Part shown: positions 11,704 to 18,340 of the stretch, piece after piece
How the letters are laid out: the number at the start of each line of letters is the position of its first letter
How positions within the stretch are numbered: the first letter of the stretch is position 1
From: a bacterium
GTDB taxonomy: Bacteria; Patescibacteriota; CPR2; UBA1875; JAJYID01
Direction of reading: 5' to 3'
Assembly: GCA_021791015.1 (NCBI GenBank)
Contig: JAJYFH010000005.1
Span: forward strand, 1 to 18,340
Length of the DNA stretch: 18,340 bases
Translations under genes and position numbers: made by a program
Notes under the pieces: generated by a model
Told to the model about the DNA's origin: nothing
The model's input: the letters and a program-made list of their open reading frames with translations, nothing else
Databases searched by the model: none

Positions 11704-12722
11704 AGGTAGAAGAAATTAAAAAACAATTCGAAAAAGACCTAGTGCATGCCAGTTCAAACCAAGAGGTGGAAGCTATTCGCGTCGCTTATTTGGGCCGAAA
11801 AAGTAAGGTTACCGATATTTTAAAAAATATTGCTAAACTTAGCGTTGACGAAAAGAAGACGGTAGGTGCCGAGGCGAATAAGTTAAAGCTCGAGATCGAC
11901 AGTGCTTTGACGGAAAAACTAAATCAAATCTCAGCTAAAAGTACGAAAAAGCCGATAGATATATCAGAACCAGGTACAAAATACCCCGTGGGTCATATGC
12001 ATCCTTTGACTCAATTCATCCAAAAATCGATAGATGTTTTTAAATCGATTGGATTTGAAGTTTACCAGTCGCCTGAGGTTGATACTGCTTACTATAACTT
12101 TGATACGCTAAATGTACCCAAAGATCATCCAGCTCGCGACTCATTTGACACGTTCTATATCGAAGATGGCCGAGATATCTCAGATGACAACAAACTTCTT
12201 CTTCGAACCCATACCACAAACTCGGATGTTCGTTACATGGAGACGCATAAACCGCCTGTGAGAATTATTATTCCTGGCAAATGTTACCGGCACGACACTC
12301 TAGATGCTTCACACGAAGCTACTTTCTACCAGATGGATGGACTAGTTATTGGCGAAGGAATCTGTATCACTGACCTGCTTGGCACTCTTAGATATTTCGC
12401 TCAGGAAATATTTGGTAAAGATGTAAAGACAAGGGCAAGACCACACTTCTATCCTTTTACAGAGCCGAGCATCGATCTCGATATTTCTTGCGTTTTGTGT
12501 AAAGGTAAAGGTTGTCCGGTTTGCAAGCGTTCCGGCTGGCTAGAAGTGATGCCGTGCGGGATGGTTCATCCGAATGTTTTAAAGAAGATGGGAGTTGACC
12601 CGGAGAAATACAGTGGTTACGCATTTGGATTTGGCATAGAAAGGTTGATGATGCTTTACTACGGCATTAACGATATCCGACTTGGATACTCAAGCGATTT
12701 AAGATTCTTGGAGCAGTTTTAA
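11700..12722 (+). CDS. pheS: phenylalanyl-tRNA synthetase alpha subunit
   Basis: At 340 aa it is a full class II catalytic subunit. The N-terminal coiled coil is at about 1-85, then GHMHPLTQFI (98-107). Motif 2 is in KCYRHDTLDASHEATFYQMDG (194-214) and motif 3 is GFGIERLMML (310-319). Residues 264-275 hold CVLCKGKGCPVC, a four-Cys cluster that could bind zinc, inserted before GWLEVMPCGMVHPNV; E. coli PheS lacks it. I chose the ATG at 11700 over the longer frame from 11634 because of AAAGGA at 11686-11691 and the ATGA overlap with the upstream stop. Its TAA overlaps the pheT ATG by one base. Confidence 0.97.
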   Translation: MKVEEIKKQFEKDLVHASSNQEVEAIRVAYLGRKSKVTDILKNIAKLSVDEKKTVGAEANKLKLEIDSALTEKLNQISAKSTKKPIDISEPGTKYPVGHMHPLTQFIQKSIDVFKSIGFEVYQSPEVDTAYYNFDTLNVPKDHPARDSFDTFYIEDGRDISDDNKLLLRTHTTNSDVRYMETHKPPVRIIIPGKCYRHDTLDASHEATFYQMDGLVIGEGICITDLLGTLRYFAQEIFGKDVKTRARPHFYPFTEPSIDLDISCVLCKGKGCPVCKRSGWLEVMPCGMVHPNVLKKMGVDPEKYSGYAFGFGIERLMMLYYGINDIRLGYSSDLRFLEQF

Positions 12723-15064
12723 TGAAGGTCCCGGTTAATTGGTTAAAAGAATATGTAGACTTTGACTTGTCAGTCGAGAAGTTGGCAGATAAGTTGACTT
12801 TGTCTGGATCGGAGGTTGACCAGATTCTTGGGAGTGCTGATTTCAAAAATATCGTTGTTGGTGAGATTTTGGAAATCAAAAAGCATCCGGATGCTGACAA
12901 ACTCCACGTGTGCCAGATAGATGTCGGAGAGACCAAGCCCAGGCAAATCATCTGCGGTTCATTATTCATTGTTGAGCCTGGAAATAAGGTACCGGTTGCG
13001 CTTGCGCCCACCAAAGTTGGCGACTTAAAGGTGGACAAGGCAAAGTTAAGAGGCGTCGAGTCTTTCGGCATGATTTGCTCGGACGAAGAACTGGGAATAG
13101 GGGGTGGTGGTTTAACATTCTTTGATAAAAAAACCAAAAACGGGACAAATATAAATGATATTTTTGGTAGAGACGCGGTCCTAGATATTGATCTTACGCC
13201 AAATCGTACAGATTGCTTCTCAATGGTGGGTATGGCTAGAGAAACGGCTGCCACTCTGGAAACTAAGTTAAAAATTGTGGAACCAAGGCCGGCAAAGGTA
13301 AGTTCAGATAAAAAAATTAAGGTTCTGGTTAAAGAAAAAAATCTTTGTCCGCACTATATCGCAAAGATTATAGAGGATGTTAAGATTGCTCCGTCGCCCG
13401 AGTGGGTGCAAAGGCGGCTTCTGGCAGCCGGTGTGCGTCCGATTAACAACATTGTTGATGTTACAAACTACGTGATGCTCGAGTGGGGGCAGCCGCTTCA
13501 TGCCTTTGACGCCGACAAAATCACTGGGGATGAAATTATAGTCAGAAAGGCGAAAAAGGGCGAAAGAATGGAAACTCTGGATGGCGTAATGCGAACTTTT
13601 GAGGACAGAGATCTTCTGATTGCAGATAGCGTTGGTCCTATAGCAGTTGCCGGTGTGATGGGGGGTGCAGCCTCCGAAGTTTCTAGCTCTACAAAAAATA
13701 TAGTCTTAGAATCCGCCAACTTTGAGGCGGTGTCGATTAGAAAGACGGCGCAAAGGTTAGCGTTGAGAAGCGAGTCCTCGACTCGATTTGAAAAGGGTTT
13801 GCCTTCTAGACTCCAAGAAATTGCTATAGAAAGAGCGGCCGAGCTAATCCTTGATCTGGCTGGCGGGAAGGTTGGTTCAAACGTCGAGAATACTACAAGA
13901 AAAGACGAAGTCAAAACGATTAAAATGGATGTCCAGAAGTTTGAAAGATTCTCAGGCATTCAAATTTCTGACAAACAAGCAGTTTCCATCCTGAGTTCAC
14001 TAGGATTTGAGTGTAAAAAAGAGGCAAACCTCATCACAGCCAAGGTTCCGTGGTGGCGTCTAGATATAAGTATCCCCCAGGATCTATACGAGGAAGTGGC
14101 GCGAATTTACGGTTACAATAATATGCCCTCAACGCTTCCAGGGGGTGAGCTGCCGACTCCGGAAGGGGATCCGAAACTAGAGATGATCTCGAAAATTAAA
14201 GAAGTTCTGATTGGCGCAGGCTTTAGCGAAGTTATTAACTACTCATTTACATCAAAAAAGGTAGTCGATTTTCTGGGAGAAAATGATAAGGCTCTTAAGA
14301 TAACTAATCCCATTTCTCCTGAGTGGGAATATATGAGAACGGATTTGTCCGGTTCTCTTTTGGGTAATATTCAAACTAACCAAGATAACTATAACAAGAT
14401 ACGGCTTTTCGAAATAGGAAATATTTATATTAAAAACAGAAATCTTTCATCAGAGAGAACTTTGCTGGGAATCATTTTGAACTCAAAGAAAGAAGATAGT
14501 TTTCTGCTTTTAAAAGGTATTTTTGATCTCTTATCTAATAAATTAAACATTAAGCTAGACTTGGAAGAAGCGACGGTGGGCTTGATGGAGACGGGCCGGT
14601 CAGCGCATATCATTACACAAAGAGGGCAGAATATCGGATGGATAGGCGAGGTTAATATAAAGACAAAAGGATTTTTTGGAATAAAAGATAATGCTGCAAT
14701 GATACAAGTTGACATAAATTTACTGCGAAAAGAGTATGGTAGGATAAAAATATACAAACCTTTTCCCAAATTTCCAGCCTCGGAAAGAGACCTGACATTT
14801 GTTGTCGCAGATGTGGTGAAGGTTTTGGATATTGAGCAAGTTATTGATTCAATGCCTTCTAAAATTAGAACAAAAAGAGAGGTTATAGATATTTACCGGG
14901 GTAAAGGACTAGGAACTGGCAAAAAGGCTGTTACGGTAAGATTTACTTACCAGTCAGAAGAACGCACACTCGAAGAAAAAGAAATTGACCAGGATCAAAA
15001 AGATGTCATCAAAAAGATTGAAACTAAACTCGGAGGGAAGGTTAGGGGTGGAAAAGCAGATTAA
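12722..15064 (+). CDS. pheT: phenylalanyl-tRNA synthetase beta subunit
   Basis: At 780 aa it is full length. The tRNA-binding OB domain is at about 41-150 (GEILEIKKHPDADKLHVCQ), the B3/B4 editing region contains VRPINNIVDVTNYVMLEWGQPLHAFD (about 238-263), B5 contains WRLDISIPQDLYEEVARIYGYNN, then the catalytic-like core, and the C-terminal FDX-ACB anticodon-binding domain begins near 679 (KPFPKFPASERDLTFVV) and ends with RFTYQSEERTLEEKEID. It forms the (alpha-beta)2 PheRS with the upstream PheS. The ATG overlaps the pheS stop by one base, so the subunits should be made in balance. The 3' end overlaps the L,D-transpeptidase start by 17 bases. Confidence 0.97.
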   Translation: MKVPVNWLKEYVDFDLSVEKLADKLTLSGSEVDQILGSADFKNIVVGEILEIKKHPDADKLHVCQIDVGETKPRQIICGSLFIVEPGNKVPVALAPTKVGDLKVDKAKLRGVESFGMICSDEELGIGGGGLTFFDKKTKNGTNINDIFGRDAVLDIDLTPNRTDCFSMVGMARETAATLETKLKIVEPRPAKVSSDKKIKVLVKEKNLCPHYIAKIIEDVKIAPSPEWVQRRLLAAGVRPINNIVDVTNYVMLEWGQPLHAFDADKITGDEIIVRKAKKGERMETLDGVMRTFEDRDLLIADSVGPIAVAGVMGGAASEVSSSTKNIVLESANFEAVSIRKTAQRLALRSESSTRFEKGLPSRLQEIAIERAAELILDLAGGKVGSNVENTTRKDEVKTIKMDVQKFERFSGIQISDKQAVSILSSLGFECKKEANLITAKVPWWRLDISIPQDLYEEVARIYGYNNMPSTLPGGELPTPEGDPKLEMISKIKEVLIGAGFSEVINYSFTSKKVVDFLGENDKALKITNPISPEWEYMRTDLSGSLLGNIQTNQDNYNKIRLFEIGNIYIKNRNLSSERTLLGIILNSKKEDSFLLLKGIFDLLSNKLNIKLDLEEATVGLMETGRSAHIITQRGQNIGWIGEVNIKTKGFFGIKDNAAMIQVDINLLRKEYGRIKIYKPFPKFPASERDLTFVVADVVKVLDIEQVIDSMPSKIRTKREVIDIYRGKGLGTGKKAVTVRFTYQSEERTLEEKEIDQDQKDVIKKIETKLGGKVRGGKAD

Positions 15065-16700
15065 ATCCAGCTTCGTTGACTCTATAACAAAGAAAAGAAC
15101 CTTTTTAAAAAAAGAGAAGGCTCCTTCAAATACTGTTGCCGTAAGCGAGAAAAAGCAACCCAAGGCTAAGAATCAGAAGCAAGAAGCCACGGTTTATAAA
15201 AAAGAGGGCGAAAAGAGATTTAAATTCCTTGAATTTAAAAGACCGAAAATCTTTAGTATTCAAGGAGTTATTCTCATAGTTCTGCTTTTGCCAATATTTC
15301 TTTTTGCCGTAGCTTCCTATTATTATGAGTTCCATAACCAGGGGAAAATCTTTAGTGGAGTTAGGGTCTTTGGTATGGAGATGGGCGGAAAAACCAAAGA
15401 CCAAGCGGCAGGTTTAATAAACAGTAAAATAGATGGGTATAAACTCACTATTGAGGGAGAGAATCAAAAGTTTGAAGCGTCATATGCAGATCTAGGGATA
15501 AATTATGATAAAAACAAAATTTTAAATGAAGCCTACTCTTATGGTCGTGACGATAGTGTATGGAATAACTTTTTCAATAGAACAAAAAGATTTCTGTCTG
15601 AATACCAGGTTAGTTTTGCTGGTAAAACGTACACCTTAAAGAAGTATGATGCGCCGTTGCTCTATAATGTTGATAATACAGTTTTGGATAAATATTTAGC
15701 TCAAGTGGAATCAAAAATAAATATTAATCCCAAAGATTCTCAAGTTACAACTCAAGGTGGATCAATGCATATTGTCCCGGCTGTTTTCGGAAGAAAACTC
15801 AAAACAGCGGAGCTGAAAAACCAAATTTTAACTGCCTCGACTAACTTTACGGTTACGCCTTTAAAAATCCAGACCGACGTTACTGCCCCGACCATCTCGG
15901 ATGAGAAAACCAGAGTTTTGGCAGAAGAGGCCGATAAGATCACTTCAAAAAATATCACGCTTACTTACCAAGGAAAAACTTTTAGCCCTTCAAAGGAAAC
16001 AGTTGTTTCTTGGGTAACATTTGTCAAGGCTGCCGATCAAACAAACTGGCAGATGGTTATAGATCGGACACAAATGTCTGACTACATTGATTCCATCGGA
16101 AGCAGCATCAATATTTACTCCACCGATCAAAAGATTAGGGTTGAAAATGAAACTAAACAAATCGTCACCCAAGCGGGCAAAGACGGCTTGGTTATAGACG
16201 AATTAGCTCTAGAGAACCAGATTGTCTCAGAATTGCAATCAGATTCTCAAGTCAACATAGCCATACCGATGAGGGTTGATCATTTCAAGACAGATTATGA
16301 TTATGTGGTTGTAGCGGACTGGGACAAGTATATCGATATCAATCTCTCGACCCAGCACATGGATGCTTACCTGAAAGGAGGACAGAGGGTTGGCAGCTGG
16401 GCGATAACGAGCGGTCGAGATAGTTTACCTACACCCCTTGGAAGTTTCCTTATTCTAAGAAAAGCATATGATGTTTGTATGCCAAATCCGCCCAGTACTC
16501 AGCCGCTTTGCGGTATCCATTACGTCAGTTACTTCACCAGTTCCGGAGATGCTATTCATGAGGCTTGGTGGCGCAGCTACTTCGGCGGACAGGATTACCA
16601 TTGGGATGGTTCCCATGGCTGCGTCAATGCGCCTTACTCTGTAGCAGAGTTTATATACAACTGGGCGCCAATTGGTACGCCGGTCACCATTCATTACTGA
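15048..16700 (+). CDS. membrane-anchored L,D-transpeptidase with PG_binding_4-type repeats
   Basis: A 550-aa cell-wall enzyme. A Lys-rich cytosolic stretch (1-66) leads to a membrane helix at about 70-93 (IFSIQGVILIVLLLPIFLFAVA). Outside are two domains of the type found before YkuD/VanW modules: I..GVRVFGMEMGGKTKDQAAGLI...LGINYDKNKILNEAYSYGR, and a second beginning near ITSKNITLTYQGKTFS. The C-terminal YkuD domain has the catalytic GSHGCVNAP motif (His523, Cys525). It should make 3-3 peptidoglycan crosslinks. The frame begins at 14985 inside pheT, but I prefer the GTG at 15048, with GGAGG at 15032-15036, leaving a 17-base overlap with pheT. Co-transcription with pheST links it to translation genes by position only. 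Confidence 0.92.
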   Translation: MEKQIKSSFVDSITKKRTFLKKEKAPSNTVAVSEKKQPKAKNQKQEATVYKKEGEKRFKFLEFKRPKIFSIQGVILIVLLLPIFLFAVASYYYEFHNQGKIFSGVRVFGMEMGGKTKDQAAGLINSKIDGYKLTIEGENQKFEASYADLGINYDKNKILNEAYSYGRDDSVWNNFFNRTKRFLSEYQVSFAGKTYTLKKYDAPLLYNVDNTVLDKYLAQVESKININPKDSQVTTQGGSMHIVPAVFGRKLKTAELKNQILTASTNFTVTPLKIQTDVTAPTISDEKTRVLAEEADKITSKNITLTYQGKTFSPSKETVVSWVTFVKAADQTNWQMVIDRTQMSDYIDSIGSSINIYSTDQKIRVENETKQIVTQAGKDGLVIDELALENQIVSELQSDSQVNIAIPMRVDHFKTDYDYVVVADWDKYIDINLSTQHMDAYLKGGQRVGSWAITSGRDSLPTPLGSFLILRKAYDVCMPNPPSTQPLCGIHYVSYFTSSGDAIHEAWWRSYFGGQDYHWDGSHGCVNAPYSVAEFIYNWAPIGTPVTIHY

Positions 16701-16710
16701 TGCAAAGCGA

Positions 16711-16739
16711 TTTCAAACATCAGATATATCTGTTAAAAT
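16711..16739 (+). promoter_or_regulatory. promoter with a 12-bp palindrome in the spacer
   Basis: An extended -10, TG-T-TAAAAT (-10 at 16734-16739), lies 17 bases after a weak TTTCAA (16711-16716). The spacer contains the perfect palindrome CAGATATATCTG (16721-16732), whose last two bases are the TG of the extended -10. That is a good position for a dimeric repressor. A leader of about 20 bases with GAGGT leads to the ATG at 16766. Confidence 0.5.
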
Positions 16740-16765
16740 GAATTTACTAAAATATGAGGTAAGAA

Positions 16766-17152
16766 ATGCCCTTCACAAATAATAATCCTATGGAAAATAC
16801 TGAGAGCGAAGAGGTTCAAAATAATGCTCCCGAGAAGCAAAGAGTAGAAGCGCCCGAGCCGATAAAAGCCTCCCCCGCGCCTCAGGGCCAAACGCAAAAC
16901 AGCCAGCCGGCGGATCTGAGCGCTTTGTCTCAGCCGGCTCCACAACCACAGCAGTCTCAACAGACGTCAAATAACAGCACCGCTCAACCCACAGCTCCGG
17001 CTGGCAAGGGAAGCGAACCATACATTAAAGCAGCTGAAAATGTCATCCAGAAGGATAAACATGATCCTTATCAGGAAGAGGAAGACCACGAAGATGTTCA
17101 GATACAATATTTGCACGATCGATTCGGTAAGGACATTAAGAAGGGAGAATGA
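16766..17152 (+). CDS. Pro/Gln-rich disordered protein with a charged C-terminal motif
   Basis: A 128-aa protein. Residues about 10-82 are rich in Pro, Gln, Ala, Ser and Asn and should be disordered. The last 45 residues are different: YIKAAENVIQKDKHDPY, then an acidic cluster EEEDHED, then VQIQYLHDRFGKDIKKGE. This looks like a helical conserved tail. No signal peptide, Cys or Trp is present. GAGGT lies 6 bases before the ATG. The gene precedes the membrane-anchored gene at 17247 by 94 bases and probably shares its promoter. I associate this kind of tail with small CPR proteins near type IV secretion-like ATPase genes, but that is from memory and the function is unknown. Confidence 0.75.
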   Translation: MPFTNNNPMENTESEEVQNNAPEKQRVEAPEPIKASPAPQGQTQNSQPADLSALSQPAPQPQQSQQTSNNSTAQPTAPAGKGSEPYIKAAENVIQKDKHDPYQEEEDHEDVQIQYLHDRFGKDIKKGE

Positions 17153-17220
17153 GGGAAATTTTCAATTTCCCTGCCTTGCCGGCTGGCAGGCAAGTTCCAA
17201 TTTCCAATGAAAATTCATTG
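17153..17220. repeat. three hairpin repeats in a row between two genes
   Basis: GGGAAATT/AATTTCCC (17153-17171, 3-base loop) starts directly after the TGA of the upstream gene. CTTGCC/GGCAAG (17175-17194, 8-base loop) follows, with a sequence related to the GC palindrome in elp3. CAATGAA/TTCATTG (17205-17220, 2-base loop) is last and includes the 13-mer CAATTTCCAATGA also found at 1823. None is followed by a T-tract, so they need not terminate transcription into the next gene. Confidence 0.75.
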
Positions 17221-17246
17221 AAAACTGAAAATTAAGAATGTAAGAT

Positions 17247-18340
17247 ATGTTAAATTTTATCACAGGAGGGGTTTTTGTTATTCTGGCGGCGGCGGCAGGC
17301 TTTATATCTTTCTATAAAAAAACCAGCGCATACAAAAAGCAAATTGAAAGATCTTTGAAAATTGTTCCTTTGATGATTCGGGTTCCGCGAGAAATGGGAA
17401 GCAAGGAAAAGGCGACTCAGAACCGTGATGATCGAGACGTGGGACGAGAGATTATATCATTTATGGAAACTTTTTATGCCAACCTGTCCGTGGTTTACAA
17501 AAGAGGATTCAAAGACATTCACCACAATGTCCTTTACGGTCAGCGCCACATCGCGCTTGAGATAGTCGCCAAGGAAAAAGAAATTTTTTTCTACATCGGC
17601 GTGCCTATCACGCTTCTGGATATGGTAGAGAAAATGCTCGCGTCCCAATATCCCGATTGCGTTATTGAGGAAACAGAAGAGCATAACATCTTTTCGAAGG
17701 ATTGGAAGAAGATGGGCGTGGCGGGCGGAGAGCTGAAACTCTACAAACCCTTCATCTACCCGATAAAAACATACAAAAATATCGAAGCCGAACCGCTCGA
17801 ATCAATTACAAACACTCTGGGCAAGTTGGAACCAGGGGAGGGCGCGGCCATCCAGATTTTAATCCGGCCGGTACATCCCCGAAAGATGCAAAGAGGCAGG
17901 GCGCACGTCAAAAAATCTCAAAACCAAACAAGCGGAGGCGGATTGTTTAATGAAATCACAAGCGCTGTGATGGTTAAGGACAATGCGCCGCAAAACCGCG
18001 AACCCGTGAAGTTGACAGCCATGGAAGAGGAGGTCAATAAAGCCATCGAGGAGAAGGCAGGCAAACCCTCATTTGAAACTATCATCCGATTCATCGTTTC
18101 TTCCCAAGCGCCGCATCGCAGCGAAATGATTTTGAATGAGCTGCAAGGCGCCTTTGCCCAGTTTAACGACCAGAACCTAAACGGATTTAGATTTCGGCGA
18201 GAGCAAAATGTAAACAAACTTGTAACCGATTACATTTTTCGATTCTTCGAGCACAAACTATTTTCGGTAAAACGGATGTTTTTAGGAAAGATAATTGGCC
18301 ACAAAAACATTTTAAACACAGAGGAAATCGCCAGTTTTTT
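17247..18340 (+). CDS. membrane-anchored protein, N-terminal part (partial; CPR T4SS/DUF87-ATPase-associated type)
   Basis: The frame is open from the ATG at 17247 to the right edge (364 codons), so the C-terminus is missing. It starts with a membrane helix at about 4-23 (FITGGVFVILAAAAGFISFY), then KIVPLMIRVPRE (39-49). A mixed alpha/beta domain follows with ALEIVAKEKEIFFYIGVP, SQYPDCVIEE and GEGAAIQILIRP. Then come a Lys/Gln linker, FETIIRFIVSSQAP, and an ELQGAFAQF helix. This order resembles the N-terminal halves of CPR proteins annotated as DUF87/type IV secretion DNA-binding ATPases. The P-loop, if present, lies beyond the window, so the ATPase assignment is unproven. The ATG has only a weak SD (TAAG); a perfect AGGAGG at 17264-17269 has no suitable in-frame start after it. 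Confidence 0.7.
   Translation, partial: MLNFITGGVFVILAAAAGFISFYKKTSAYKKQIERSLKIVPLMIRVPREMGSKEKATQNRDDRDVGREIISFMETFYANLSVVYKRGFKDIHHNVLYGQRHIALEIVAKEKEIFFYIGVPITLLDMVEKMLASQYPDCVIEETEEHNIFSKDWKKMGVAGGELKLYKPFIYPIKTYKNIEAEPLESITNTLGKLEPGEGAAIQILIRPVHPRKMQRGRAHVKKSQNQTSGGGLFNEITSAVMVKDNAPQNREPVKLTAMEEEVNKAIEEKAGKPSFETIIRFIVSSQAPHRSEMILNELQGAFAQFNDQNLNGFRFRREQNVNKLVTDYIFRFFEHKLFSVKRMFLGKIIGHKNILNTEEIASF

Noticed and set aside
17264..17269. Perfect AGGAGG as the start signal of the last gene
   Set aside because: No suitable in-frame start follows at the right distance, and starting there would remove the front of the membrane helix.
17702..17950. Plus-strand ORF of 82 aa within the last gene
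   Set aside because: It is in another frame of the long open frame from 17247, with an Arg/Gly-rich shadow composition.

Overview
The window looks like a piece of a Candidate Phyla Radiation (Patescibacteria), probably Parcubacteria-type, chromosome. This is inferred from gene content and style, not from a marker phylogeny. The signs are an Elp3-type radical SAM/GNAT tRNA-modifying enzyme in a bacterial setting, small tightly packed genes, many single-copy membrane-anchored proteins of unknown function, short GC-rich palindromes scattered in and between genes, a pheS with an extra four-cysteine cluster, and a C-terminal gene of the kind CPR genomes carry next to DUF87/type IV secretion-like ATPases. 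TGA serves as a normal stop (ends at 11703, 16700 and 17152), so the recoded UGA=Gly lineages (Gracilibacteria, SR1) are excluded.

Layout. 1-540: the tail of something entering from the left, two hairpins, a small GTG-start ORF and a strong terminator. 543-3172: a divergent pair of a Trm9/ALKBH8-like methyltransferase (minus) and elp3 (plus), which together could make and methylate the wobble modification cm5U34. elp3 carries two 66-bp palindromic repeats and one 21-bp palindrome, all in frame, and a fourth related repeat lies between the two genes. 3182-4732: a membrane-anchored extracytoplasmic protein with a ZU5-like beta domain, convergent with elp3. 4740-5834: divergent promoters, a long leader hairpin and a double zinc-ribbon protein closed by a terminator. 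5867-7620: CTP synthase pyrG. 7654-8846: two overlapping HExxH metallopeptidase-like genes (SprT-like, then peptidase-MA-like). 8852-8928: tRNA-Pro(CGG). 8948-9952: a geranylgeranyl-reductase-family flavoprotein. 9997-11025: rmuC. 11079-11214: a candidate independent small RNA with a consensus-like promoter and a 28-pair terminal hairpin. 11241-16700: an operon of a small membrane protein, pheS, pheT and a membrane-anchored L,D-transpeptidase, with overlapping start/stop codons throughout. 16711-18340: a new transcription unit with a Pro/Gln-rich small protein, a repeat-filled spacer, and the N-terminal part of a membrane-anchored protein that runs off the right edge.

Themes worth attention: (1) the Elp3 plus Trm9-like pair; (2) palindromic repeats tolerated as in-frame protein insertions inside elp3; (3) -10 boxes placed 6-7 bases before the ATG, predicting leaderless mRNAs for at least three genes; (4) a candidate sRNA at 11113-11214. 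No insertion sequence, prophage, CRISPR array or rRNA gene is visible.
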